The notes beneath the pieces were generated by a model. It did no database searches, was not told where the DNA came from, and worked only from the letters and a program-made list of their open reading frames with translations. From positions 5,394,001-5,458,000 of the forward strand of contig JBANAY010000004.1 of the NCBI GenBank assembly GCA_037952775.1: DNA of 64,000 nucleotides, read 5' to 3'. Origin of the DNA: Clonostachys chloroleuca. Its lineage: Eukaryota; Ascomycota; Sordariomycetes; Hypocreales; Bionectriaceae. The translations under genes and the position numbers were made by a program. Position 1 is the stretch's first letter. Each line of letters opens with the position of its first letter. Below are positions 11,658 to 22,824 of this stretch, one piece after another.

Positions 11658-13029
11658 TGCGCAAAGCTTTGTTACTGAACCTGGCGCTCGACCTGATGGG
11701 GCAATGACCGTGATTTGTAGTAGCGCGTTATGTATACATGTATGAATGAGTACGATTTGCGGCGAGTCGATTACCTGAAGAGGCGCGACTCAGGGTTTTA
11801 TGACGAGAACCGGCTGCCAATTGATAACCTACTTGAATCGCTTATCCAAAAGGATCCTTCCACGTTTGGATGGTCTGTCGATTCCAACCGGTTTATAGTA
11901 CTAGAGCCACTCTAGCAAGGATCCACTGAGAAGTTCATTTCATAATGGAAGCAACAAGTAAAATTTGTGGGCAACCCTACAAACAGTGCCGCGTCTGACT
12001 CGCATATTCCAAAGTAAGATCAGCTAGTAAGCCTCACCGTCAAGAGAAAGCTACTGTGTCAGAGTCATCCTAAGGGCGGCCGCCCAGATGGTGGAGAATT
12101 TTAGACTGGTCAGCATTACCAAGATAAGCGGACACAAGTGAACTCAAGCGGGATCAAGCGGGATCGAGCGGACTCGAGCGGAGTGCCAAGTGGGATACAC
12201 ATATGGTCTAGAACGAGAGTACGAGTATTGTCAGGACCTGGCACTCAAGCACTGAGAATGCTCCCAAAACTATCAGATACCTCGACCAATTAAAAGAGGA
12301 TCACAAAGAGCCGTAACCCAGGACATAGATAGGGATCACAACGGATAATGATCTCGCGAAGGCATCACGAACAACAGTGATTAAAGGGAGAATTACATAG
12401 CTGGCGAATAAGGTACAAAGAAACGCACAAGTATGTAAACCCCTAGATAAATAACCTAGGCCTAGCTAGCCGAGCAGTTGCCAATACGTCTACTCTTGGT
12501 CTAGTTCCCAAGTGCAAACACCATCGTGACTTCCAACCTCTGTCTAAGTAGCTAAGTACACCCTAACCTCCTAGTCGTCAAAGGCGAAACCTAGACCTTC
12601 TAGCCTCCCCTATAGAACAATCGTGTACGAACGCTACAAATGTTTATTTGATCTTTTTCTTAGTTTTATACCTGAAACTGAACCAAGATATTTTTAGAAG
12701 AATAAATATCAGTTTTATTTTCGCAAAGTTTCCTCTCTACAAAAAAGAAAAAACAAACTAAAATATATCAAGTCAGGTTTGAATAATAAGAATGTGAGTC
12801 TGAATCCTAACTAACACCGAGAAGTCTGACAACATATCGTTCCACCCCACAGCAGGGCATTATCCTGGAAATACCATGCGAATCATGTGATATCAAGCCC
12901 CACTATGAAGAAGAGGGGGAAATTGGAGACTATCGACAAAATTCCCGTACCTATATGTAGCCTTCATCCGCCTACCCAGCAGGGAGCACATATCAATTCA
13001 CCGGCTTGACAATTACAACATCTCTTCCG
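11658..13029. other. intergenic with simple repeats
   Basis: About 1.4 kb upstream of both the broken acetyltransferase and the hydrolase. A 61-codon open frame at 11730-11915 has no recognisable homology. AT-rich and oligo-A/T tracts lie at 12,650-12,790. A TATATGTAG element near 12,951 may serve the hydrolase. Confidence 0.4.
12131..12190. repeat. degenerate 10-base tandem repeat
   Basis: Six consecutive decamers related to GGATCAAGCG (variants ACTCAAGCG, ATCGAGCG, CTCGAGCG). The exact 10-base phase suggests slippage amplification. No coding frame uses it. Confidence 0.6.
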
Positions 13030-14061
13030 ATGGAGGAAACCTCTCCTCCGCTCCTATTGTGGGCGCCCATTCATTGGTCAACACGTTGTCTGTACCTCTT
13101 CGTCATTTATGCCATCAAAGTCCTGCTTGCCATCCGTTGGCAACTGATGCAGACAGGTGCAACTCTCGGCCTCGCGGCCAGACCAAGTGGCAAGCCGATT
13201 TATTCAAAGTCCTACCCTAGTAGACCCAAGCTCAAGCATCGCTTCTTCTTCCCCAGTTCTCACAAGCCTGGGCAATCGCACCCTGTGTACATTAATATCC
13301 ATGGAGGAGGATATGCCTTCGGCGAACCGGCATATGACGATGAGTTTTGCGCCTTCATGTCTCGGGAATTCAACTTGCTCGTCGTCAGTGTCCAATACTC
13401 CCTCTCACCGAGGGCGACGTTTCCAACACCCACCCAGGATGTCGTTGCTGTAGTGGAAGAGATTCTACAGGATGACAGCCTTCCCATTGACCATTCTCGA
13501 ATCGCGATCGGAGGTTTCAGCGCGGGCGGCAACCTAGCATTATCGGCGTGCCAGTCTCCAAGTCTGCAGGGCAAGGTGAAGGCCGCAGTACCATGGTATG
13601 CTCCCGTAGACTGGAGCGTCAATTACGAGTACAAGCTGGCCTCTCGGCCTTATAGACATGATGAAGATGTGGACGGCCTCGCTGCCCTGGCCCCTATTTT
13701 CAATAATTTGTACTTGCCCACAGGTACAGACCAGAGAGACCCTCGCCTTAGCGTGCTATATGCGAAGAGGAGCGAGCTACCGGAATGGATCTTTGCGATT
13801 GGCGCGGAATATGATATGCTCAACGATGAAGCGCGGCGGATGATGATCCGGTTAGCGGGAGAATCGAAAGTCAGCGGGGTGGAAAACGTGGCTTTTGAGA
13901 GGGACGGCGGAAAGTTGAGATGGAGAATGGTGACGGGTGCAGAGCACAGTTTCACTCACTGGTGGTTGAAGAGAGGTCAGCAAGCCGAGGTTACCAAGCC
14001 ATTGGCAGAGAAATGGTTTCGAGAGGCAGGGCGATGGCTGACGGAGGAGGCTTTTGCATAG
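13030..14061 (+). CDS. alpha/beta hydrolase, hormone-sensitive-lipase-like esterase
   Basis: Intronless 343-residue serine hydrolase. The start is the ATG at 13030; the frame is open a little upstream but without a better ATG. An N-terminal hydrophobic stretch (about residues 17-38, CLYLFVIYAIKVLLAI) could be a membrane anchor. The HSL-family oxyanion motif HGGGYAFG is at about residue 97, and the nucleophile elbow is GFSAGG. The acid probably lies in GAEYDMLNDEA, and the His is in GAEHSFTHWW near the C-terminus. Such enzymes hydrolyse short or medium acyl esters, lactones or xenobiotic esters. Neighbours give no pathway, and the acetyltransferase upstream (which could make esters) is broken. 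Intact. Confidence 0.87.
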   Translation: MEETSPPLLLWAPIHWSTRCLYLFVIYAIKVLLAIRWQLMQTGATLGLAARPSGKPIYSKSYPSRPKLKHRFFFPSSHKPGQSHPVYINIHGGGYAFGEPAYDDEFCAFMSREFNLLVVSVQYSLSPRATFPTPTQDVVAVVEEILQDDSLPIDHSRIAIGGFSAGGNLALSACQSPSLQGKVKAAVPWYAPVDWSVNYEYKLASRPYRHDEDVDGLAALAPIFNNLYLPTGTDQRDPRLSVLYAKRSELPEWIFAIGAEYDMLNDEARRMMIRLAGESKVSGVENVAFERDGGKLRWRMVTGAEHSFTHWWLKRGQQAEVTKPLAEKWFREAGRWLTEEAFA

Positions 14062-14553
14062 CCGCTGTCCTGGTGAGGGTTTGAATATAAAGTAAAAAAC
14101 AACCATAGAAGCTGCCAGATTTGACACCTTAACACAATGAATAACATTCCCACTGTAACGTCCAATTATGAACAGACCCTCAAAGTGAAGGTAATCAATA
14201 GCTGTTAATCCATTCAAGCGACTAGAAAGCGTAAACAAACAGGTAATATAACGTCAATTTCGGCAGAGCTTGCCTTGGTTATCTTCCTTCTTTCCTTATA
14301 TTTTCTTTCAATACCTAGGTGCAGCCTCATAATAGGTCGATCTTCATAGCCGTGCTATACGATCCTATGCATTGATACTCTATACTACCTACAAATTCAA
14401 GCCCCAACAATACTCATAATCAGGTGCATCCTTGCCCTTGCAAAGACAGATGCTTCTTGGACCATTTTGAGGCATGTAAAAATTGCACAGCCTTGTGTTT
14501 AGGGCCAAGCCATGGTTACTCACCTCGTGGCTTGAATTTACAATCCGCCAAGA
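14062..14553. other. convergent 3' region
   Basis: Lies between the 3' ends of the hydrolase and the F-box-like gene. Should contain both polyadenylation regions; nothing else seen. Confidence 0.45.
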
Positions 14554-16230
14554 TCAAGACTCAAGCAGAACAGGATCATAAGCATCATCAAGAGGATGAC
14601 TCCCAGAATCTGCATACTCAGGGTTCATTCGCCGCTGTAGGAAGAGCCTTCGGTAATTTGGGGCATATATCCGGGACATCATATCGCCCGGCCGATCAGA
14701 GTTATTAGCCCAAGTCGACAACGCGTCGTGGAAAAACGCTTGCTCGGACTGTAGACCGGCATGCACGAGAAGAGTCCTCCTTTTCTCGACAAGTTTATCC
14801 TTCACAGACTCCCACAATTTATTCAATTGACCAGGAACCTCCTTAGTGTCGACTTTCCAAGCATGGTACAGCAGGGCAATATAGCTGAGTTTTTTGAAGC
14901 GATCACCCTGTGCTGTTACCTGGACCAACTCTTCCAACTGATCCGATATCTGTGGCCCACAGGAATGAATCGTGAGAGACTCGAGATTTTCGGGAAGGCA
15001 ATCAACAAGTCGAGGAGCTCCCTCAAACTTGAGTGGCATGTCGGCACATGTAAGGCGATAAGGAAGTATTCCTGTGAGGGCCTGCATTCCCGCTGTCAAT
15101 GTCTTCAACGCATGCATTTCCCTAAGCCTGGCCCCCATATAAAGCCTCTCTGGGGTATTCTTCAAAACTGAATTGTTCCGCCAAACCTCCACTAGGGCGA
15201 TATGGAGGTGTTCAAGCGTGTTGGCATGAGGAAGCAGAGCATCAAGAATATCTCTAGGCGATGCTGTGTCTAGCAGCTGGGCCTCCGTGTACCGGTAAAA
15301 TGTCATCTCGAATCTCTTGAGTGCCCTGCAAGCGCCAAGCATGCTGAAGAGAGTATCTGCTTCAAAAAGGCTCTGATAAAGAGTGATCTCCTCAACCGAA
15401 GAAGATCTACGGGGAACACGTGAGAAATCCTTCGCTACTTCCATAGATGCCTCCATCCCAATACACTCGTATATTCTCATGCGAGGAGAGGAAAAGAGCA
15501 CCGATGCTTCAATGGAAAAATTTCTTGCGTTCGCCGATGACTTCGCTTCCTGAAAGAAATCTTGAAGGTTTGAGAGAGGAATAATCTTGTGAGGAAATTT
15601 TCCGTCTGTAAGACCGGTCCAGCAACGGCGAAGGAAGTGTAAAAGGAGACTGACATAAACTCCCTCGAAGGAATGTTCCATAAGAAGAGTTCGGATGTTT
15701 GGACAGGCGAGCAAGATAAGAGCCAATTGTGCATCGGGTCTGCTGCTGAGGTCTTTTACCCATCCGGCACCCCATGACAGACCCTCGTGAAGCGGTAGGC
15801 CAAAAACAGGGAATTCACTGAAGGAGAACTCAATGAGGTTCTGGTAGACGACAAGATCTTTATCAGAAATCCTTGTTTGGTCCTCGGTATCACCGTCATC
15901 GTCGGTCGAGCCATCTCGGGTGAAGCGGCCAGTGATCAAGGTGTTGACGTGTTTGGCAAGCCAAGGTTTAGAAACAAGAATATAGTGTAGAAATTGTAGA
16001 TTTCGAGCCCGAGAACAAACTCCTTGGTCTTTGGGGTAGCGTGCTGCGTTTCGAAAGACGCTCACGGAGAGTGGGAGTGCTACCTCGTAGAGTTGTTTAC
16101 ACGTCCTTAGGACAGCTTGAATATTTGGCTTGCCGTAAGATACGGTGAGAAATGAGAAGATTTTAGACTGAATCTCCAGTGGCAGAGTCAAAAGAGTCCT
16201 CGGCCCTGGCGTGGTTCGGGTCTGCTCCAT
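14554..16230 (-). CDS. F-box-like protein
   Basis: A 558-residue intronless protein starting at the ATG at 16230 (open frame upstream lacks an ATG). Residues about 13-60 (LLTLPLEIQSKIFSFL... AVLRTCKQLYEVALPL) match the F-box-like consensus LP-x-E-I-x-x-x-I-x-x-x-L, which recruits Skp1 in SCF ubiquitin ligases. The remainder has scattered leucine-rich, helix-forming segments (LEHLHIALVEV, LESLTIHSCG) but no clean LRR array. Fungal genomes carry many such orphan F-box proteins; the substrate is unknown. No damage visible over 1.7 kb, in contrast to several neighbours. Confidence 0.8.
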   Translation of the reverse strand: MEQTRTTPGPRTLLTLPLEIQSKIFSFLTVSYGKPNIQAVLRTCKQLYEVALPLSVSVFRNAARYPKDQGVCSRARNLQFLHYILVSKPWLAKHVNTLITGRFTRDGSTDDDGDTEDQTRISDKDLVVYQNLIEFSFSEFPVFGLPLHEGLSWGAGWVKDLSSRPDAQLALILLACPNIRTLLMEHSFEGVYVSLLLHFLRRCWTGLTDGKFPHKIIPLSNLQDFFQEAKSSANARNFSIEASVLFSSPRMRIYECIGMEASMEVAKDFSRVPRRSSSVEEITLYQSLFEADTLFSMLGACRALKRFEMTFYRYTEAQLLDTASPRDILDALLPHANTLEHLHIALVEVWRNNSVLKNTPERLYMGARLREMHALKTLTAGMQALTGILPYRLTCADMPLKFEGAPRLVDCLPENLESLTIHSCGPQISDQLEELVQVTAQGDRFKKLSYIALLYHAWKVDTKEVPGQLNKLWESVKDKLVEKRRTLLVHAGLQSEQAFFHDALSTWANNSDRPGDMMSRIYAPNYRRLFLQRRMNPEYADSGSHPLDDAYDPVLLES

Positions 16231-18304
16231 GTTGTGTACGGCTTCCCTTGCGGTCAAACGTGGTGTGGAGGTCACTGAAACTGACGATGAGCTACCTTCC
16301 TTGGTAGAAGATGGGAACCCGAGGAAGGGTGGCGGTGTCCGTAAACGCGTGTCTCATGTCATGACTGGGGTCCGGCTGCCCGGTGTTTGGTGGGTAAATG
16401 TTGCGGATGTGAGTGGTTGATTATGTTGGTTGGTTGGAACTTGGGGGGATTTCTGTGGACCCATAATCCAGTCGCTTCCCAGGAGCCGATCTAATAACTT
16501 AGAGCCTACTATAACTAGACCTCAGCATGTGATTGTAGCCGCTTAAGGGATCGAAATTCGCAGTTGATCCGTAAGCAAAATTCTGAATCCCGTGAATACA
16601 GATTGATGTCAGTGCGAGGAGATTCTCGTGAGGATCCCTCTTTTCTGGGGGCGAGGGTCTGGACACTGACCCGCTGGTTGCATTTCGGTTGTTGGTTGGA
16701 ACTTGGAACCACTCGTTGCCACCGTAAGGCTATTTGCTGCGCACCTGATGTAGGAACCAACATACAGGAACTAATATAGCAAAGCCCCATCTCGAATGGG
16801 GCCTTGTGGACCTCTCTCGTCAAATCAGGTATTCCGCCGGCACTGACATTACATTCGCGGCGCAGTACATGGATGTCGGTGCCTGTTGGGCGTTAGTCAC
16901 ATAGCCCCTGGGCAGTATGGACCTGCCTTGGCAATAGTGAACTGTCATTTCCAATGCACTAGGTACAATGTGTGCTTCACGACTTGTTTTGATATGTTGG
17001 GTGGATCATGCGACGAGCCATAGGTCGGAATTGTAGCCCTGGTACTGAACCGGGTAGAACAGGAATCGTCTTCTATAAACCCTAAGGAGTCTAAAAGCTG
17101 GACACGTTTGTCTCCTTCATAAGCTGAAAATAGGGAGCATGATCGGAGGTGGGGGTCCAGCTGAGTTTGTTGGTTAAGTGGCTCCTAGATGGACCTAGGC
17201 TGAGAGCGAGACGAGGCGGCTAGACCTAGTAGCGGGTTGGTGGCCGTGGAAAGCCGGGCAGATGGGCGTAATATTAAGCTGAAAACAGATCAGGGTGGAG
17301 AAGTATGATTCGGTCGCCCAAGTATTGGTTTCTTGCCCTGTTCCTATGCTAAATTCAGCGATGCGGCTGGGCGGTTGTTGACACATCCCACTAGGAGTGG
17401 ATCATGTTGTTGGGTGGTTTCGGTCGGCTTAGATGGCGAAACAGGGTGTCGGTCTTGGGGTCCCTAATGATTTTGGCGTGTGACTGAGAGGAATTAGTTC
17501 GCTTCTTTAAAAAGGAAGAAAATTATTCCGGCCCTCTTACGAAACCATGTCATGGAGATCATGTAATAATCGCGTCCTATAGCCACTTCATCCTTGTACT
17601 TTAACATATTGTCATTCTCTGCATTGGATTCTAATGGAAGGCCAAAGGAAACTTCGTTTATTACGGGCTAGAAATTTTAACCGAGAGTATGGTCGGTATT
17701 GTAGTGCAAGCCTGCTCACCTGGATTCAGTACTAACCGCAGTTGATGAACCCGAGTCATATTGGTTTTGAAATGATATGCAAGTAGGAAGTGTTGGTCAG
17801 CGCAGTAGTGGGGGCTCTGTGGTAAATGAGCGCGTGATACCGCACTTATGTGCAATTGACCAGGCCGCTACAAGGGAAAGATACGGTTGGGAGAGAAGCA
17901 TCCCGTTTGAAAGCTAATATTAGTGGTCTCTCTCGTCATGGGTACATTCCGTTACTGTTATCTTGTGATAATAATAGATGTGACAAAATATAGCCTGACG
18001 ATGGCTCCCCGGCTTGGATTCGGGGTTCAAGGAAAGGTACATCTATAAAGGAAGGCATCTCGGCATCATGGGACTAATTCTTCCTTTTCCTTTCTCTATC
18101 ACACATTAAAAGAAATTTTTTTTTTTTTCCTCGGAGCCGGTCTCTTCTATTCCTTTCTCTCCCTCCTCGCCTTTTATATTTCATCCTTATATTTAATTTC
18201 CTCTTACATCCTAGAGCTGGTCTCTCTTTGGTGCTTTTCAACTTCAACCCCTTTTCCATTTCTCTTCATTTCTCTTTATTCTCATCACCCAAACTTTACT
18301 AAAC
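16231..18304. other. 2-kb intergenic region with promoter of repeat protein
   Basis: No gene recognised on either strand. A TTGGTTGGTTGGAACTTGG-like element occurs twice (16426 and 16690 areas). The last 300 bases have TATAAAGG near 18,043 and long pyrimidine-rich tracts (18,080-18,300, including a T run at 18,117-18,128) directly before the start of the secreted repeat protein. CT-rich leaders are common in strongly expressed fungal genes. Confidence 0.5.
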
Positions 18305-19469
18305 ATGCGAACAATGGGCTTCTCAATGGAGATAATCCTCGTTGCTAGCGTGCTGCTTGGCATGACCACTACAACCTCCGGCCTTCCAATAACTGCCAAA
18401 GAGCTTGTTGCCAGGAGTGAGATAGGAAGTGCTCACACTACTGAGAATTCTGTACAGGCTCGCGAAGAGAGTGGCTATATCAAGAACAGTATTAGCGATG
18501 AAAATGGCGTTGTTGAAAAGCGAAGCCCTAGGACCGCTGTTCCCAAGAAGGCCGCTGTTCACAGGAATCATCCGCCCAAGACCGTGGCTTTGCCCAAGAA
18601 GCCTTCCCCCAACAAAGTGGCTGTTCCCAAAAGGCCGCTGCCCCGAAAAAGCCTGCTGTTCACAAGAAGCCTGCTATTCACAAGAAGCCAAAGAAGCCTG
18701 CTGTTCACAAAAAACCTGCTGTACCCACGAAGCCCCCGTTCAATCCCAGGGCAAGGGAAATGTAGGCAGCCAAAGAACTGCGCAGTCGAAGGGTAGGACA
18801 GATGGCAAGGTATCCATGTGTCGGCGAATGTCAGATAACTCGGGTAACCCGCCAACATCTTGCTCAATTACGCCGGGATTCAAGGTCGGTGGAGGGTCGA
18901 AATTTGAGACTTTAGAGGAGGGAAAGCTTGTCCCAGGAGCCAAACCAAATCCAGCACCGCAACCAGGACCACAACCGGCAGCATCAGGGTCATCGGGATT
19001 TGCTGGACCGGCTGTCTATCAGAATTTGAAAGAGGGGCAGCTTGTGCCAACAAGTAGAACTCCGACGCCAGCACCAGCACCAGCACCAGCACCAGCACCA
19101 GCACCAGCACCAGCACCAGCACCAGCACCAGCACCAGCACCAGCACCAGCACCAGCACCAGCACCAGCACCAGCACCAGCACCAGCACCAGCACCAGCAC
19201 CAGCACCAGCACCAGCACCAGCACCAGCACCAGCACCAGCACCAGCACCAGCACCAGCACCAGCACCAGCTCCAGCTCCAGCACCAGCACCAGCTCCAGC
19301 ACCAGCACCAGCTCCAGCGCCAGCACCAGCTCCAGCACCAGCGCTTGTACCTATCCCTACATCTGAAAGGAATCGTCAGCTCATGCAGATCTCATTAGAG
19401 ACCGGGAAAGACACACAAGATAAAAGGGCACGAGAGGGCATACTCAATTCGTACAGCCAGAACGAATAG
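18305..19469 (+). pseudogene. secreted Lys/Pro- and (Ala-Pro)n-repeat protein, frame-shifted
   Basis: Starts with a clear signal peptide (MRTMGFSMEIILVASVLLG..., cut after TTSGLP) and a Lys-Arg site (VVEKRSP), then a repetitive domain of P-K-K-A/P-A-V-H units. Coding character runs through three frames. The repeat continues as KKPAVHKKPAIHKKP only if one base is missing from the A4 run at 18629-18632. A C-terminal domain with the motif F-E-T-L-E-E-G-K-L-V-P, the similar NLKEGQLVPTS and the long Ala-Pro tract follows only if one base is missing from the C5 run at 18733-18737. The end, SERNRQLMQISLETGKDTQD, is hydrophilic. Likely a secreted wall or surface protein; no enzymatic domain. As written it would stop after 163 residues. 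Real decay and homopolymer assembly error are both possible. Confidence 0.6.
19068..19342 (+). repeat. CCAGCA hexanucleotide tract
   Basis: About 270 bases of nearly perfect CCAGCA repeats encoding Ala-Pro, degenerating to CCAGCT and CCAGCG near the right end. The right-hand variants suggest the older edge and the pure left part a recent expansion. The open frames it creates in other frames (Gln-His, Leu-Val) are by-products. Confidence 0.9.
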
Positions 19470-20038
19470 ATCTAGGTATGTAGTGAGTGGGTATGCATGT
19501 AATGGTAATAAACCGGTTTTGGAAAATAAAGAAATCTTCTGTATTCCTGCCTCATCAAATAAACTAGGTAGTCATATAATACCTATGAGTGCTACGTGAC
19601 AAAGATCAATTGCATTAAACAGCACTTCTCTGATCTAATAACACGACCTACTGAACCTATTGATAGTGTTATCTGATACATGTAGACCATGGTAAATTGT
19701 GGGTCAGAGTTATCAACTTATAAATCTGACAGGCTAGTTACGGCTGGCACAGCCACCAGCAAGCCTCATGCGAGGCAGTCCTGATCTGACGTAGCCCACA
19801 GGTAAGCGCACATTTGTGTAAAAGCTTGGCAACAAGTGCCACGCGGATTTTCAGGCCAACAAGGAAACCCTACATAGTAGGTAAGGTAATTCTGCACTAT
19901 ACCATAACTACCGTGGGGCAGTCTTCCCCTCTGCCTATAACATGCCTTGCTTGCAGTATTATAGCCCCTTGGAAATTTCTTGTTGTTGCAATATCGTTGC
20001 CGGATGTGAAGAATCAACAAGAGGAGGCGCTGTCGGAG
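19470..20038. other. intergenic between repeat protein and TPR-CHAT gene
   Basis: Contains the left copy of a direct repeat (next entry). The TPR-CHAT frame is open upstream of 20039 to about 19814 without an ATG and without conserved sequence, so a 5' exon could hide here; I cannot place it. Confidence 0.4.
19551..19690 (+). repeat. diverged direct repeat, left copy
   Basis: Shares with 22886-22985 the ordered blocks TCATCAAA-AA-CTAG, TATGAGTG-TACG-GACAAAG-TCA-TTG, and TTATCTGATAC-TG-AGACC, with indels between. Same orientation, about 3.3 kb apart, on either side of the TPR-CHAT gene. Confidence 0.6.
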
Positions 20039-22824
20039 ATGATCTCGCAAACTTTCCCAGTCCAAGCATCCAGCTGCAACGATATCGGGGTGCAGTATCA
20101 TATCGAATACCAGCGGACAGGGGATATCAAAGCCATCGATGCCTCAATTCACCAATTCCAGAAAGCTCTAGATAGCACCTCCCCAGGTGATCCAATCCGG
20201 CCTGGGCAACAATTTAATCTTGCTGTTGGCTATTTGAATCGATTCCGATACCGAGGGGACTTAGGGGATCTCAAGCATGCTATTCTACTTAACCACCAAG
20301 CTCTCAAAGAAACTCCATCAAAAAACGGTTATCGGACTTCGCTACTTCATAATCTTTCTGGCTGCTATAGGGAGAGATACCAGCGGCAAGGAGCTCCAGC
20401 GGATCTCGACTATTCAATCCAACTTGGCAGGGAGTCTCTACAACCCCCTCCAGATGACCTATATCAAGCTCGAAAACTTGAGAGTCTTTCTCTCAGTTAT
20501 CTAAGTCGGTTTCGGCGACTGGGCGCTTTGCGAAATCTTAATTATTCTATTCAGCCTAGTAGAGATGCTCTAGCTCAAACCCCTACAGATGATCCAGGCT
20601 GATCTTATCGACTCCACTGCCTTGCTTCTAGCTATGGATATAAATTTCGACAATTAGGAGTTCTAGCAGATCTTAACTATTCCATACAACTTGCTCAGGA
20701 GGCTCTAGATTACACTCTAGCAGATGATCTAGGTCAATCCAAGCGACTAACCACTCTTGCTATGGGCTATAGAGACCGATTCAGACATTCAAAACTTCCA
20801 GAAGACATTGACGATTCAATCGCACTTTATAAAAGCGCTCTCGAAAAGAGTATAGCAGATGACCCGGATCGAGGACGACGACTGCAAGGTCTCGCTGCTA
20901 GTTATACATATCTTTTCCGACAAGGAAAAGCGCCGGGTGACCTTGACCATGCTATTGAGGCTGGTCAACAGGCTTTAGAGATCACTTCGGCAAATGATCC
21001 AATCCGAGCCCAACTCCTCCATAATCTAGCTGCGACTTATGTATACCGATACCAAAGCACAGATAATACGGAGGATCTCAATTACTTTACCCAGTTGTAC
21101 CAGAAAGCCCTTGACTCTTCTGATTCTCCTTTTCTGGATCGCATACATGGAAGTAGTTATTTGCTGCTAATATGCGGCCAAGCTGAAAATTGGACTCAAG
21201 CCTATGAAGCTGCATACACGACAACATCTTTGATTCCCCAAATCACCCAACGCTCCCTTGAAGATTCAGACAAACAACACCGGATTGCGGCTATTGTTGG
21301 TCATAGTTCGGACGCAGCAGCTGTTGCTTTGAACGCTGGAAAATCGGCATACGAAGCAATTCGGCTCCAAGAACTTGGTCGCGGAATCATTGCCGATTCA
21401 TTGAATGACATGCGCCTTGACATATCAGAACTTCGACGGTTACACCTCGAGTTAGTCTATGAGTTCTTTCGGTAGAATGATGAGCTCGCAAAGTCGGCTG
21501 CATCACCCTCTCAAATAGCCATCCAGACTTCTCAACAGCCGCTTCACACGAGATCGATCGGCGCTACAACACAGGTCGGAAATTAGAACAGGTCATTGAA
21601 ACCATCCGGAGCCATCCTGGCTTTGAAAGATTTCTTTTGGCTCCAACTGAGGATGAAATGAAGAGCGCGGCAATTCGTGGACCGGTTGTCATTCTCAATT
21701 TTAGCAGATACCGCTGCGATGCGCTCATCGTGGAGCGACACGGACTAAGGCACTTGCAGCTGCACGGTTTAAACGAGAGCGATATTCAAGACTATGCTGC
21801 CACCTTGGATTCAAGTTCGGTCACTACACAGTTGTTGGAGTGGTTATGGGACACAATTGCAGGGCCGGTGCTTGATTTCCTGAATTTCACCCAGTCCCCT
21901 GCTGCTGACTGGCCCCGGATATGGTGGATTCCTACCGGACCTCTTATGAAATTTCCAATACATGCAGCAGGATACCACGCTACCGGCTCCAAGACGGTCC
22001 TAGACCGGGTTGTGTCAAATTACAGTTCCTCGATCAAGGCTCTTTTCCATTTCCGTGAGAATCAGCTTAAAGTCGAGATGCCAGAATTGCCAGAGAGAGC
22101 AGTCCTCGTAGGCATGCAGAACACACCCGGGCAGACAAAGCTACCATTTGCGTCACAAGAAATCAATGAGCTAAGAGGGATATGTGACTCTTTAGAGTTG
22201 CAAGTATGCATGCCACCGCCAAATGTGGATTGTGTTCTTTCATCTCTGAGGGATTGCGAGATCTTTCATTTCGCAGGCCACGGGGAAACAGACCCCTCGG
22301 ATCCATCAATGAGCGCAATAATACTAGAGGATGGGAAAATCACAGTTGCAAGGCTCCTGCAGACAAATCTGTATGCGCGGAAGCCGTTTCTTGCATACCT
22401 CTCGGCTTGCAGCACTGCGCGAATGAAGAACAGCGACTTGATGGATGAAGGTTTTCACTTGATCGCAGCATGCCAGCTTGCTGGGTTCCAGCATGTTATC
22501 GGCACTCTTTGGGAGGTCAATGACAAGTCATGTGTTGAAATTTCAAGGAGAACCTATGAGCAACTACGGCAGGAAGGTATAAGCCATCGGTCTATCGGCG
22601 AGGGACTTCACCATGCTTGCAGAAGTCTGCGTTCCCGGTGGATTGCCGAAAACGAAGAAAGGGGAGGCTTTAAACGAGGTGAAGAGTTGCGGAAAGTCTC
22701 GCAAGATTCCATCACAACCAGACAATTAAAATCCAGCGAAGGAGAGACAGGAAATCCCAGGGATTTAATGTCATGCGACGAGTTGCCCCTTTATTGGGTG
22801 CCCTATGTTCACTTTGGGATCTAG
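20039..22824 (+). pseudogene. TPR-CHAT protein (caspase-like protease domain), interrupted
   Basis: The N-terminal two thirds are a run of about eight repeats of roughly 45 residues with the pattern DDP-x-x-...-L-x-x-L-A-x-x-Y-...-RF-...-DL-x-x-(A/S)I-...-AL, characteristic of fungal tetratricopeptide arrays. The C-terminal 390 residues are a CHAT domain: catalytic His in HFAGHG, catalytic Cys in LSACSTA, then GFQHVIGTLWEV and the terminal LYWVPYVHFG. TGA at 20600-20602 sits inside a repeat (DDPG-SYRLHCLASSY; CGA to TGA fits). A second stop, TAG at 21473-21475, and a frame change just after it can both be explained by a 47-base intron (21472-21518, GTAGAA...AATAG); without it they are further lesions. 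CHAT proteins are peptidases linked to cell-death and gasdermin activation in other systems. The N-terminus is uncertain. Confidence 0.75.

Noticed and set aside
11730..11915. 61-codon open frame
   Set aside because: No homology, repeat or splice evidence; too short to support.
18880..19398. Long Leu-Val (minus) and Gln-His (plus) open frames
   Set aside because: They are other-frame readings of the CCAGCA array, with no start context or neighbouring coding sequence.
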